Below are positions 28,369-37,177 of a stretch of DNA of 64,000 nt, piece by piece. The notes under the pieces were generated by a model, which did no database searches, was not told the origin of the DNA, and saw only the letters and a program-made list of their open reading frames with translations. Position numbers and translations under genes: made by a program. Source of the stretch: a virus. Where the stretch lies: positions 38,985 through 102,984 of the IMG/VR virus record IMGVR_UViG_3300035698_035364. One strand, written 5' to 3'. Each line of letters starts with the position of its first letter. Position 1 is the stretch's first letter.

Positions 28369-29410
28369 TGTCAGTGATTTTAAGATTGCTGCAGCGATCA
28401 TAAAAATAATATGTCGAAAACATCGTGTTGTTTTTGTGGATGTCCCTATTAGTTTCGATAAAGAAGCAGATGGAGTTCTATGTGTCAATGACTCACAGAA
28501 TGTAGCACATACTATTTATCAAATTGTCAGTGAATATATTAAAAAATCACCTTTGATAGTTAGTATGGCGTTAATACCTGATAATGATCAAAGAGATAGT
28601 TTCCTGTTGACTCTGGCTTCTAATCTAAGAAGATTTATTTATCGTAATGAGCATGCTCTCGAAGAACCTTCTACTTTGCTAAGACTTTACCAACGTCCTT
28701 TAATATGGATCCTGATGAAGGATCTGGTTTGCCCGATATTCAACAAGGATATTAAAAATATTGTGGTTAGTGTTGGTGTCTCTCCATTTTTGGATCTGTC
28801 GTTGTTCTGGGAGGAAAGAAGTGCAGAAAATCCAGGCCCGGATAACTCTCCTTTTATTTTTCTTAATCATATAGATAATGAGCCTGTCTCAGATGCTTCG
28901 TTGTTCTTATCAGCGATAGAAGCACATGGGCTATCTCCGGTAGAAGTGATGCAGAGTATCTATGAAAGTGATTTATATGAGAAGTTTAGGGGGCTATTAG
29001 ATTTAGCATACGAAGAAGATGAGATCAATGATTTTGAATGCACTCTAATAACAGGGATTGGTATTAATTTCTTTGATTGTCTAACTAGGGCGGCTGATGC
29101 CGATAAGTCAATTAAGGTGGCACAGTCCACGTTCCCCCGTATTAATCAGTATTGGCAGTTGGGTATTTTGGATAGTATGTTGGAGCCGGTGAGGGGAACT
29201 GACTGGTCAACATACCAAAGTTTAGAGCCACAAGTTAAAGAATTTTGGGATAAAGTGGAAAAAGTGAGATTAAAAAGGGTTAAAAGTGGAAAAGATACGG
29301 TGGTCCCTTTTGAGGTGTTATTGAGGATAAAGGCACAGGACACAACAAGTTATGTGACTGATCCTACTTTGACGATGCAGGCATTATTATCTTCAAATAG
29401 AGTATGGTAA
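28358..29410 (+). CDS. Unknown protein, 350 residues
   Basis: Starts inside the end of the zinc-ribbon gene and ends before the motif-bearing gap at 29411. The protein is mixed alpha/beta and acidic, without Cys motifs, signal peptide, Walker motifs or membrane segments. Notable stretches are HRVVFVDVPISF near residue 23, RRFIYRNEHALEEPSTLLRL near 92 and the C-terminal basic helix VEKVRLKRVKSGKD. It is not a family I recognise. Codon use and composition match its neighbours. It is the last gene before the replication block and may be the end of the preceding operon. Confidence 0.6.
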   Translation: MNNNVSDFKIAAAIIKIICRKHRVVFVDVPISFDKEADGVLCVNDSQNVAHTIYQIVSEYIKKSPLIVSMALIPDNDQRDSFLLTLASNLRRFIYRNEHALEEPSTLLRLYQRPLIWILMKDLVCPIFNKDIKNIVVSVGVSPFLDLSLFWEERSAENPGPDNSPFIFLNHIDNEPVSDASLFLSAIEAHGLSPVEVMQSIYESDLYEKFRGLLDLAYEEDEINDFECTLITGIGINFFDCLTRAADADKSIKVAQSTFPRINQYWQLGILDSMLEPVRGTDWSTYQSLEPQVKEFWDKVEKVRLKRVKSGKDTVVPFEVLLRIKAQDTTSYVTDPTLTMQALLSSNRVW

Positions 29411-29414
29411 AGTG

Positions 29415-29430
29415 TTGAAAAGTGGAAAAT
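29415..29430 (+). promoter_or_regulatory. Candidate phage promoter motif (copy 1)
   Basis: TTGAAAAGTGGAAAAT lies in the 70-base gap between the 350-residue gene and the next start at 29481. The same string, with one or two changes, occurs at 33004 and 47018, each time in a gap and 50-60 bases before an ATG. It does not resemble a standard -35/-10 pair, so recognition by a phage polymerase or sigma-like factor is possible. Not proven. Confidence 0.45.
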
Positions 29431-29480
29431 AGAGAGTATATTGATTGATGTGATGTCGATTTACAGATAAGAGGTACTAA

Positions 29481-29798
29481 ATGATGAACGACCAAGAACA
29501 TAAAGAATTTTTGAATGGTGTTTTGATAAAAGTGGAAAATGCTGTTAATTTTCTCAACGAAGATCCTCCCAAACACATATTGTGTCATAGGAAGATGTTG
29601 GGAGTGCAACAGAAATTTGGAGAGGTGATCCCTGATCAAAAAGGAGAGTTGTTCTCCCATTTGGTCTCTGTTAGAGGTGTTTTACACTTTTTAATGAATG
29701 GTAATTATAAAGAAGCCAAAGTGAAATTGGCCAAGTTAAAAGTGGATTTATATAAGTTATACTCGAAATATAAAAATGAAGATAATTCAGACAAATAG
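29481..29798 (+). CDS. Small helical protein, unknown
   Basis: 105 residues; AGAGG lies just upstream of the ATG pair at 29481-29484. The sequence is almost wholly helical and charged (EFLNGVLIKVENAVNFLNED, then EAKVKLAKLKVDLYKLYSKY), with no recognised family. It is the first gene after candidate promoter copy 1 and overlaps the next gene by 23 bases, so it probably opens the UvsW-like helicase operon. The helical build would suit a protein-protein adaptor, but that is only an impression. Confidence 0.58.
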   Translation: MMNDQEHKEFLNGVLIKVENAVNFLNEDPPKHILCHRKMLGVQQKFGEVIPDQKGELFSHLVSVRGVLHFLMNGNYKEAKVKLAKLKVDLYKLYSKYKNEDNSDK

Positions 29799-29967
29799 TT
29801 TTATTCAAAGACAGGCAGATTTAATGACATCTCCGCCGATAGAACAGTCTCTTGGTATATTTAATAATCCCGAAGATGGAAAAAGACTTAAAAAGAAGAA
29901 GAAAAAGAAGTTGTATCAGTTGAACCGTATAGTAGATGATGTAGACCCAGAGCAGCAGGGTTATTAG
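29776..29967 (+). CDS. Small basic protein, 63 residues
   Basis: The frame opens with ATG at 29776 inside the previous gene and closes just before the helicase gene's ribosome site. An internal ATG at 29824 could be the true start, giving 47 residues. The product has a strongly basic centre (KRLKKKKKKKLYQ), suggesting nucleic-acid or phospholipid contact, and an acidic tail. No family is recognised. Its position directly upstream of the helicase and the preserved reading frame support coding, but the start is uncertain. Confidence 0.5.
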   Translation: MKIIQTNSFIQRQADLMTSPPIEQSLGIFNNPEDGKRLKKKKKKKLYQLNRIVDDVDPEQQGY

Positions 29968-29976
29968 GAGTCGTTC

Positions 29977-31554
29977 TTGGCATCCGATCAAATCGTATTA
30001 AAAGTCGATCATAATGTTACTTATGTTATTGGTAGATTAGATGGGGAAGTGTATAAGAAGTTCAAAAAAGAGCTGGGGTACATGCCCGAAGATGCTTATT
30101 GGATGGTTCAGAAGCATAGAGAAGGTTTGGTGGATCAAATGGGGAATGTGAAACCGGGGAATGAGTGGAAGATGGAGTGGGACGGTAGCATTTCTACCGT
30201 TTGTTGGAGTAAAGCCCATTGCCATTGTCATGTCAAAAAACAAGGAACACATTTTTCGACTGGCTTATTAAGTAAGGCAGTGGAATTTTTCAAAAAAAAC
30301 AATATCCCATTCCGAAGAGAAGATGTTAGACATAAAACTACTAAGACTAATAAATATTCTATGTCAGAAGATTTTGAGAGTCGAGATTATCAGCAAGATG
30401 TAATTGATCGAGTAGTAGGTAATGGCAATGGTGGTATCGATAGAGGAATTATTAAATGTGCTACGGGTGGAGGCAAAACCCCTTTGGCCTGTGGGATAAT
30501 ATCTGGTTTGGGTGTTACCTCAACTATTTTCTATGTCCCTTCTATTGATCTGTTGATCCAGACCAAAGATGAAATAGAAAAGTTTATAAGAGAAAATGGT
30601 ATGCCCGTAGAGGTGGGAATGGTGGGTGGAGGCCATAAAGATATAAAAGATATAACTGTCATGACTATACAGACGGCAGTAAGGACGTTAGGGGGAGTTT
30701 GGGTTAAGTTTGACGAAGATGACAAGAATAAAGATGATACCACGATAGATGATAGAAATGGTGAGGTTAAAAAGCTAATCCGGGATTGTAGATTGATGAT
30801 TTGTGACGAAGTGCAGCATTGGGCAGCAGAAACATGTCAGATTATATCGGATGCTTCTATCAATTGTCAGTATAAGTATGGTTTTAGTGCTACTCCATGG
30901 AGAGATGCGGGAGATGATATTTTAATTGATGGTTGTTTCGGAAAATGCATAGCAGATATTAATGCTTCAGTTCTGATCAAAAGAGGCTTCTTAGTTAAGC
31001 CCACTATTTATTTCGTTACTATAAATAATATGAAAGGCATAGGAAAGAGAAATTATCAAAGCCTTTATAAAAAAGCGATAGTGGAAAATGAATTTAGAAA
31101 TAGTCAGATGGTGGAGTTGGCTACTAGGTTTAGAGATAAAGGTAGAAACGTTTTAATTTTAATTAAGCATATAGCCCATGGTAAATGTTTGGAAGAGTTG
31201 ATACCGGAGAGTACGTTTTTATATGGGGGAACCTCAAAGAAGAAAAGAAAAATACATTTGGATAGGATGAGGAATGCTAAGTCGGGGATTATTACTATTG
31301 CTAGTGTGATCTTCGACGAAGGGATTAATGTGAGATCTCTAAATGCTCTTATTTTGGGAGGGTCTGGTCGTTCAGCTACCAGGGCGTTGCAGAGAGTGGG
31401 AAGAGCATTAAGACCTTATGAGGGGAAAAAAGATGCGATAGTAGTAGACTTTATGGATCATTGCAAATATATGTTAGCACATAGTAAAAGAAGAGAGGAT
31501 ATGTATCGAACTGAAGAAGAATTTGTAATAAACATAATAAAAGAGCTTAAGTAA
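29977..31554 (+). CDS. SF2 DNA helicase, UvsW-like
   Basis: 525 residues with a TTG start supported by TAGGAG at 29965-29970. A separate N-terminal domain of about 125 residues (two Cys/His-rich strands, CWSKAHCHCHVK) precedes the helicase core. Core motifs: SRDYQQDVID near residue 129; Walker A CATGGGKTPLA (about 161-170); DEVQH box near 276; SATPWR near 304; and motif VI RALQRVGRALRP near 470. This matches the RecG/UvsW branch of superfamily 2, which in T4 unwinds R-loops and branched recombination intermediates and switches replication from origin to recombination mode. The presence of RecA, SSB and UvrD homologues downstream fits that role. Confidence 0.85.
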   Translation: MASDQIVLKVDHNVTYVIGRLDGEVYKKFKKELGYMPEDAYWMVQKHREGLVDQMGNVKPGNEWKMEWDGSISTVCWSKAHCHCHVKKQGTHFSTGLLSKAVEFFKKNNIPFRREDVRHKTTKTNKYSMSEDFESRDYQQDVIDRVVGNGNGGIDRGIIKCATGGGKTPLACGIISGLGVTSTIFYVPSIDLLIQTKDEIEKFIRENGMPVEVGMVGGGHKDIKDITVMTIQTAVRTLGGVWVKFDEDDKNKDDTTIDDRNGEVKKLIRDCRLMICDEVQHWAAETCQIISDASINCQYKYGFSATPWRDAGDDILIDGCFGKCIADINASVLIKRGFLVKPTIYFVTINNMKGIGKRNYQSLYKKAIVENEFRNSQMVELATRFRDKGRNVLILIKHIAHGKCLEELIPESTFLYGGTSKKKRKIHLDRMRNAKSGIITIASVIFDEGINVRSLNALILGGSGRSATRALQRVGRALRPYEGKKDAIVVDFMDHCKYMLAHSKRREDMYRTEEEFVINIIKELK

Positions 31555-32501
31555 TGGGCACAGACGACGATATGAAGGAAATTTTTGCCGATATCAAAAA
31601 AACTTCACCTGATAAAATAGAAGTGACAAATATTAGCACAAAAAAGCCTAAACGATCTGGTAAAAAATCGGGTAAGAGTAGTAAGATGAATGCCTCTCAT
31701 GTAGATAATCAAGAAGGGCTGAGTCTGACTAATATGGGCACTAATTTTATAGAATATGGGGAAGTTAAAAAAACTAAGACATATAGAAGGAAAGAACATT
31801 TAGAGGAATGGACTGCTTTTGACTTTTTTGAGTTTACTCATGATTTATATAAAAAGAAGTATAAAATAGTTTGGGGTCTTAAAAGAGGTGGATGTAGTTT
31901 AGAGATCAACAGGATTTTTGACAGGTTGGAAGATATGTTCGGGTTTGTTAGTAATCTAGTGATGAAAGATTACATCGTGTTTTTCTTCAATCACTATGCA
32001 GATTTTTATAAAAAGAAATATGGTGGATTTTATTTCTCACAGATGAAATATGATGCGGCGTTAAAATCATTTAGTGATTCTTATGATTATAGAGCAAGAT
32101 TTATAAAATATATCAATAGCAGAAAACAAGAACAACAAAAGGATAGTTTTTTAACGGATAAAGAAATAAGTGCATCTTATTCCCTAAGTCCTATGCGTAT
32201 GATTTGTAGTTATGGAATAGTTATTGCTGTTAATTGGCTAATGATGAATCAAGGGGTTAGTGAGAGAGAGGCCATTATATCTGTGTTAGGCGATTGTAAA
32301 AAGATAGATAGAAGGGGAACGTTGGACACAGCGGTAAGGATGACGGAGTTTTATTCTCCGTATCCTGATTGGTTGATATTTAAAAAGCCTCAGTTGCTTT
32401 TTAGTAAGGTAGACCAGGATAGGGAGAATATGGAGTTGAATGTTAGTTTCGATACTTCGGAAGAAAGGTTTGGTTTTTTGAACAAGGTCAAAGATGAGTA
32501 A
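31554..32501 (+). CDS. Unknown protein between helicase and IF-3, 315 residues
   Basis: The start overlaps the helicase stop (TAATG). The first 80 residues are low-complexity and Lys/Ser-rich (KKPKRSGKKSGKSSKM), probably disordered; the remaining 235 are alpha-helical and basic with many aromatic residues (HYADFYKKKYGGFYFSQMKY). No catalytic motif, Cys cluster or membrane segment. The position between a UvsW-like helicase and IF-3 and the basic tail suggest nucleic-acid binding, for example a helicase-assembly or recombination mediator, but I recognise no homologue. Confidence 0.6.
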   Translation: MGTDDDMKEIFADIKKTSPDKIEVTNISTKKPKRSGKKSGKSSKMNASHVDNQEGLSLTNMGTNFIEYGEVKKTKTYRRKEHLEEWTAFDFFEFTHDLYKKKYKIVWGLKRGGCSLEINRIFDRLEDMFGFVSNLVMKDYIVFFFNHYADFYKKKYGGFYFSQMKYDAALKSFSDSYDYRARFIKYINSRKQEQQKDSFLTDKEISASYSLSPMRMICSYGIVIAVNWLMMNQGVSEREAIISVLGDCKKIDRRGTLDTAVRMTEFYSPYPDWLIFKKPQLLFSKVDQDRENMELNVSFDTSEERFGFLNKVKDE

Positions 32502-33003
32502 AAATTATAATATCAATTATCAGATAAGAGAAAGAGAAGTTAACGTAGTAGTCGATGGGAAAATGGTGGAAAGTGTTTTAATGCAAGACGCTATTGAGAT
32601 GGCCGAGCAAAGGGAAATGGATCTAGTTGAAGTATCCCCTTCTCATGGGGATAAATTGGCCGTTTGTAAAGTGTTGGATTACGGCAAATTAAAATATGAG
32701 GATAAGAAGAAAAGTAAGACTCGCCCTCACGTTATCCCGGTAAAAGAGGTAAGATGCAAAATGAAAATATCGGATCACGATTTAGAAACTAAGCATCGGC
32801 AGATAGTTAGGTTTTTAGAGAAAAAGCATAAAGTCAGATATACATGGCAGCTAAAGGGCAGAGAGAAGCAGATGGTTAATAATACTATGCAGAGGGTCAA
32901 AGCCCATTTGAAGAGGTTAGAAGAGTTTGCTAAGTTTGCTGAGCCTAGATCTTCTACTTCTGGGAAGCAAACAATAATTATTACAATTTTAGAACCAATT
33001 TAG
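32494..33003 (+). CDS. infC: Translation initiation factor IF-3
   Basis: 169 residues against about 180 in E. coli, overlapping the previous gene by 8 bases. Both domains are present. N-terminal domain: INYQIREREVNVVVDGKM, then ALMQ-type helix and EMDLVEVSPS followed by AVCKVLDYGKLKYED, which match the INxxIRxxEVR, DLVEISPNA and PVCRIMDYGKF signatures. C-terminal domain: VIPVKEVRCKMKISDHDLET, the RFLEKKHKVRYTWQLKGRE strand-helix and GKQTIIITILEP. IF-3 binds the 30S subunit, prevents premature 50S joining and proofreads start codons and initiator tRNA. A phage copy would bias initiation on infected-cell ribosomes. Phage IF-3 has been noted in some huge-phage genomes. Identification is strong; effect on the host is inference. 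Confidence 0.93.
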   Translation: MSKNYNINYQIREREVNVVVDGKMVESVLMQDAIEMAEQREMDLVEVSPSHGDKLAVCKVLDYGKLKYEDKKKSKTRPHVIPVKEVRCKMKISDHDLETKHRQIVRFLEKKHKVRYTWQLKGREKQMVNNTMQRVKAHLKRLEEFAKFAEPRSSTSGKQTIIITILEPI

Positions 33004-33020
33004 TTGAGAAGTGGAAATAT
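33004..33020 (+). promoter_or_regulatory. Candidate phage promoter motif (copy 2)
   Basis: TTGAGAAGTGGAAATAT directly follows the IF-3 stop codon in a 59-base gap before the AAA+ ATPase start at 33063. The GTGG core is 52 bases before the ATG, exactly the spacing seen for the copy at 47018. It would start a transcript carrying the ATPase, loader, DnaB and primase genes. Confidence 0.45.
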
Positions 33021-33062
33021 TAGTCGTATTCTGGGAGAAAGTAGTTTTGAAAGGTTAAAACG

Positions 33063-34736
33063 ATGGCGAAAGAAGTTACAAAAGAAGCAAGTATAAAAAT
33101 ATTAAAAGAGATCACTACTCCGAAGTTCAAAAGTGATTTTTCTACACTTTTAAGAACTCGTTATCCTCTATTCTTCGTTCAGACTGTTGAGGAAGTTCGT
33201 TTCACGAATTTTCTTGCCCATTTTAGTAGGGCAAAGGGGTATGAATGTTATATGTGGGATAGTTATTTGGGTTTGTTAGATGTGAAAACCAAGAAACCTG
33301 CTGGTGGAGCATCTTCTGATCTAAAAAATGATCCTCTGGCTATTCTGGACCATGTTTATAGTCAGGCCAAAATATATGAGAAGAAAAGAGGATCGGTAGA
33401 GGCTAAGAAGAAAGCGGGAGTCAATGGGATTGTATTCGTTCTGTTGGATTTCTTCAGGTTTGTAGAAGAAGTTCCTGATATTGAGAGACGGTTGAAAGCT
33501 ATTGCTCACACTAATTCCATAGTGTCGGCAGTGGTAACCGGCCCTTGCTATACGGCTACAAATACGTTGGAGAATTTGATGCCTTCAGTGGACTTCCCCT
33601 ATTCCAATCCTCAAGAAATCAAACATGCTTTATACCAAGTGGTTAAAGGGGTGTCGGTCAAGATGCCCAAGGTGGTCGAGAAAACCAGGAAAAGAGAAGA
33701 AGAGTTGATTGGTGCGGTAAGTGGTTTGACTTTAATGGAGGCACAATCGGCATTCTCAAAATCTTTGGTATTGCATAAAGATTGGGATCTCCCCACGATT
33801 TTAGAAGAAAAGAAACAGATCATTAACAAAAATGGCATGTTGGAATTTTTCGATAAACGTGTTTCGATGGATGAGGTAGGAGGATTGAAAAAGTTGGTAA
33901 GTTGGATCGAAAACAGGTCAAGGTGCTTTACTGCTGAGGCGGAGGAGTATGGCCTGAAAAAACCAAGAGGTTTATTGACAATAGGTATGCCGGGATGCGG
34001 TAAGTCGTTAGTGTGTAAGGCTATTAGCCATGCTTGGAAAATGCCTTTGTTGCGTCTTGATTTTGGTAGGTTGTTCGGCTCTTTAGTTGGTGATTCTGAG
34101 AAGAATGCTAGAATAGCTATTAAATTAGCCGAAGCAGTAGCTCCGTCTATACTATGGATAGACGAAATCGAAAAAGCTATTGCAGGAGTGAGATCGAGCG
34201 GCAGCACTGATGGTGGAACAACAAGTAGAGTATTATCGACTTTTCTGACGTGGATGCAAGAGAAAGATTCTCCAGTATTTGTAGTTGCCACTGCCAATGA
34301 CCACGCAGCTATCCCTCCTGAATTTTTAAGAGCAGGTAGGTTCGATGAGATATTCTTCGTGGATTTACCTAATATTGACGAGAGAAAAGATATATTTAAT
34401 GTCCTTTTGAAGAAGAATAATTTGGACCCGAAGAGATTTGATTTGCATGAGTTGGCTGCCCATACTGATACTTACAGTGGTGCAGAAATAGAAAAGGCAA
34501 TCGATAATGCCATGTTAATAGGTTTCATGGATGGTAAACGGGAAATTAGTAATCCAGATATTATTACGGCCGCTCAGGGTTTTGTCACCTTATTCAAAAT
34601 GAGAGATACCGACTTTGAAGATTTGAGAGATTGGGCTGACAAAAGATGTGTTAAGGCTAATGAGGATTGTGTAAGTGTGATAGGCCCTTCAGGTGATACT
34701 GCTAGGGAATTAGATTTAGATGGGGATTTGACGTAG
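33063..34736 (+). CDS. AAA+ ATPase, Ycf46/FtsH-like
   Basis: 557 residues. The N-terminal 250 residues carry the signature of the Ycf46 group (LLRTRYPLFFVQTVEEVRF, then a DEAD-less receiver-like alpha/beta domain). A linker leads to the AAA+ core: DEVGGLKKLVSWI near residue 271, Walker A TIGMPGCGKSLVCKA (about 305-318), Walker B PSILWIDEIEKA (about 360-372), sensor one VFVVATAND and arginine finger PEFLRAGRFDEIFF (about 418). No protease or membrane segment follows, so it is a remodelling ATPase rather than FtsH itself. Its substrate is unknown; location after IF-3 and before the helicase loader suggests a role in early takeover or replication. The last 45 residues are an acidic tail. Confidence 0.82.
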   Translation: MAKEVTKEASIKILKEITTPKFKSDFSTLLRTRYPLFFVQTVEEVRFTNFLAHFSRAKGYECYMWDSYLGLLDVKTKKPAGGASSDLKNDPLAILDHVYSQAKIYEKKRGSVEAKKKAGVNGIVFVLLDFFRFVEEVPDIERRLKAIAHTNSIVSAVVTGPCYTATNTLENLMPSVDFPYSNPQEIKHALYQVVKGVSVKMPKVVEKTRKREEELIGAVSGLTLMEAQSAFSKSLVLHKDWDLPTILEEKKQIINKNGMLEFFDKRVSMDEVGGLKKLVSWIENRSRCFTAEAEEYGLKKPRGLLTIGMPGCGKSLVCKAISHAWKMPLLRLDFGRLFGSLVGDSEKNARIAIKLAEAVAPSILWIDEIEKAIAGVRSSGSTDGGTTSRVLSTFLTWMQEKDSPVFVVATANDHAAIPPEFLRAGRFDEIFFVDLPNIDERKDIFNVLLKKNNLDPKRFDLHELAAHTDTYSGAEIEKAIDNAMLIGFMDGKREISNPDIITAAQGFVTLFKMRDTDFEDLRDWADKRCVKANEDCVSVIGPSGDTARELDLDGDLT

Positions 34737-34740
34737 AGTT

Positions 34741-35607
34741 ATGAAGAACATAGAGGCAGTTAAAAAAAAATATTTGATCTTCTTTGCTCAGAAGTATTTT
34801 AACGAAAAAGATATTTACCGGCTGTCCGAGCAAGATCTTTTTAGGTGTAAAACTCTTGCTGAGGTATGGGCATATATTGATACGGTAATTCCTGATGGAT
34901 ATGGTAAGTATAGTATTTTTGATTTTGATGGTCGAGCGATAGACGAGAGAACTAGACAGAAAAAAACTATTTTACCCGCATCGATAGTTATCCCTGCCAA
35001 GAATGTTATTTGCCAATATTGCTGGGGAATTGATTGGCCTGAGATCAGGGGTAGTTGTAATGATGATGAAAAAGAAATGATAATGTTTTTGAGGAAAAGA
35101 TCTATTTTAAGGAGAAGATGGCGGAGGGGGAATAATGTTGTCATCTTTGGTGGTATGGATGTCCCGGCAGGGAGAAGTATGCTGGCATCTATAGTTATGA
35201 AAGAAGCTATAAAACTTCGTTTGACTAAAAGAACTATAGGCCACACGTATGATTGGATAGATTTCTCTACTTTGTTAAAAGCTGCTGAGAAAGATAGTTA
35301 TGATAAAGATTCTTTGGACTTGGTAGATTATAAAAGGTGTGATTGGTTGGTGGTAGATAATATTGTGGATCTTACCCGAAGTCCAGGTCAAAAAACTTTT
35401 ATCATAGATCATGTCGATGCATTTTTTAATGAGAGGTTCTATAATAAATTACCTACTATTTTAGTATTTAAATTTGATATCAGGAAGGCTATTTCGATAG
35501 AGGATAATGATTTTGGTATGGGCATCTCCCGTATCTTAAAAAGTGAGAGAACTTATCTTCTACCTTTGTCAGAAGAAATAAAAGAAGATACGCCTTTATT
35601 AGAGTAA
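34741..35607 (+). CDS. DnaC-like helicase loader with degenerate P-loop
   Basis: 288 residues. Its stop overlaps the start of the DnaB gene, the usual partner arrangement. The C-terminal 160 residues have the order of strands of a DnaC/DnaI ATPase: VVIFGGMDVPAGRSMLAS (P-loop position, about 134-150), then HTYDWIDFSTLLKAA, then the Walker B position RCDWLVVDNIVDL near 200-211, then a sensor strand LPTILVFKFDIRKA. The P-loop lysine is replaced (GRS in place of GKS/T), and the Walker B carries D-N rather than D-D/E, so ATP use may be weak or lost. The N-terminal domain has a C-x2-C-less helical look with one CQYC pair. The loader role is inferred from order and fold. Confidence 0.6.
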   Translation: MKNIEAVKKKYLIFFAQKYFNEKDIYRLSEQDLFRCKTLAEVWAYIDTVIPDGYGKYSIFDFDGRAIDERTRQKKTILPASIVIPAKNVICQYCWGIDWPEIRGSCNDDEKEMIMFLRKRSILRRRWRRGNNVVIFGGMDVPAGRSMLASIVMKEAIKLRLTKRTIGHTYDWIDFSTLLKAAEKDSYDKDSLDLVDYKRCDWLVVDNIVDLTRSPGQKTFIIDHVDAFFNERFYNKLPTILVFKFDIRKAISIEDNDFGMGISRILKSERTYLLPLSEEIKEDTPLLE

Positions 35608-37175
35608 TGAATAATATGACCAAAAATAATCAAGATATGTCTCGAACAGAGAGAGATTTAATATACCTGTTACTTCGTGAAAGAGAATGTATATCAGATT
35701 TTATCGATAGTGGTTTGCCTGTTGAAATTTTTGATGATAATTTCCGTTTATTGGTTAGGGAGATTATTAGTGCATATACTCTTGATGATGTCCTACTGAC
35801 ACGTAAGACTTTTGTAGAGAAAATAAAAGGTTTCAAAGTCCCCAAGGAGAGAATCGCTCAAGAGTTAATATTTGCTAGTTGCTATGCTTCTAAAACAAAT
35901 ATTGATGATCTCCCTATGCTACTGAAAAAGTTGTTGGATGAGCATACCCAGAAATCTATTAATCAATCGTTGGATAAGCTATCTAAGAATATAAATAGTG
36001 GGAAGGATCCACTTTCTTCTGTCAAGCAACTTATTGATGATTGTCAAGGTATTGTGGAAACTTCTTTCGATCAGGGAACCAAAATATTTTATGACGATAT
36101 CAGAGTGTTGTCTAAGGAAAAAACTCAGTATATTAAAGATGTTAAAGATGGGAAAATAGAAGAAGAACCTTTGGTTCTAACCGGCTTTAAAGAGATGGAT
36201 GAGATCATGGTAATCGGTTTAGCCAAAGGCACACTTGCTTTATATTGTGCTGATGTGGGAGGGTTCAAATCAACCATAATGTTGAATGTGGGGTTGAATG
36301 TATGGCGTTATGGTTACAATGTATTATTTGTTCCATTAGAGATGCACAGAGATCAGATGTGGAATAAAGCATGTGCAAGAGAAGCTAGACTACCTTTGGG
36401 AGTTATTACTAGTAATAGAAAAAACATAACAGAGGAACAGTTCCAAAAAATAGTCAATATGAATACTCAATGGGATGCGTTAAATGGGAAGTTCTATATC
36501 ATGCAACAGCCAGGAAAAACATCGGTATCCGATATAGAGAGACAGATTGAAAAACACGTAGAGATTTTTCAACCTCGATTGATTGTAGTTGATTATGTTG
36601 CTAATTTGGAGGCAGATAAGGAGAGGCATGGTAGGAATGATTTGGAATTAGGTGATATGTTAAAGTATATGCGACAGATGGGCAAAGATCTTAACTTTGC
36701 GATTATTACAGGGGCACAGATTGGAAGAGACGCTCTCAAAAGATTAAGAAAAGCAGGTGCTAATAAAGATAAGCCAGTGATTCATTCTGAAGATTTGAGA
36801 GGTTCTCATGAATTAGCAGCGGATGCTGATTGTATTTTTGCTCAATTAAAGAGTTCATCCCAACCCAATGAGTTGTTGGATTTGTATGTAGTTAAATCAA
36901 GAATGGGTCCGAATACTTTTGCTAACAACTCGATTAGAGCAACTTTAGAGGTTTATCCTGATATTAGTTTGATTAAGAGTCCGAGTAATTTCGATGATAT
37001 GCCGGTAGATGAGACTCTGGTAGAGATGTTAGATAAAACAGAAACCGAAGATGTAATTGCTAGTAAAGATAGTTTATTTGATCAAGAAGAGGATTGGAGC
37101 CAATTGGCAGGGTTAGACGATGTGGCAGAGAAAAGTGAAGAGGAAGAAGAAAATATAGAAGACCTTTTGAGTTAA
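35607..37175 (+). CDS. dnaB: Replicative DNA helicase, DnaB-like
   Basis: 522 residues. The N-terminal helical domain (about 1-140) ends in a linker, followed by the RecA-fold motor: TGFKEMDEIMVIGLAKGTL (typical DnaB entry), modified Walker A YCADVGGFKSTIML (about 209-222), a VPLEMHRDQMWNK segment corresponding to the SLEM-type motif, Walker B RLIVVDYVANL near 325, and the GAQIGRDALKRLR plus DLRGSHELAADAD segments matching motif 4 (SQLxR; LRxSGxIEQDAD). The Walker A has GGFKST in place of the usual GxGKT. A C-terminal acidic tail follows. It would encircle the lagging strand; the loader upstream and primase zinc domain downstream complete the module. Confidence 0.9.
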   Translation: MNNMTKNNQDMSRTERDLIYLLLRERECISDFIDSGLPVEIFDDNFRLLVREIISAYTLDDVLLTRKTFVEKIKGFKVPKERIAQELIFASCYASKTNIDDLPMLLKKLLDEHTQKSINQSLDKLSKNINSGKDPLSSVKQLIDDCQGIVETSFDQGTKIFYDDIRVLSKEKTQYIKDVKDGKIEEEPLVLTGFKEMDEIMVIGLAKGTLALYCADVGGFKSTIMLNVGLNVWRYGYNVLFVPLEMHRDQMWNKACAREARLPLGVITSNRKNITEEQFQKIVNMNTQWDALNGKFYIMQQPGKTSVSDIERQIEKHVEIFQPRLIVVDYVANLEADKERHGRNDLELGDMLKYMRQMGKDLNFAIITGAQIGRDALKRLRKAGANKDKPVIHSEDLRGSHELAADADCIFAQLKSSSQPNELLDLYVVKSRMGPNTFANNSIRATLEVYPDISLIKSPSNFDDMPVDETLVEMLDKTETEDVIASKDSLFDQEEDWSQLAGLDDVAEKSEEEEENIEDLLS

Positions 37176-37177
37176 AA

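Noticed and set aside
33611-34297. Long open frame on the minus strand (228 codons).
   Set aside because: It lies wholly opposite the AAA+ ATPase gene, whose Walker motifs are certain; the minus translation has no motif and a composition expected of antisense frames.
34815-35246. Minus-strand frame of 143 codons.
   Set aside because: Antisense to the helicase-loader gene; no ribosome site and no recognisable protein.
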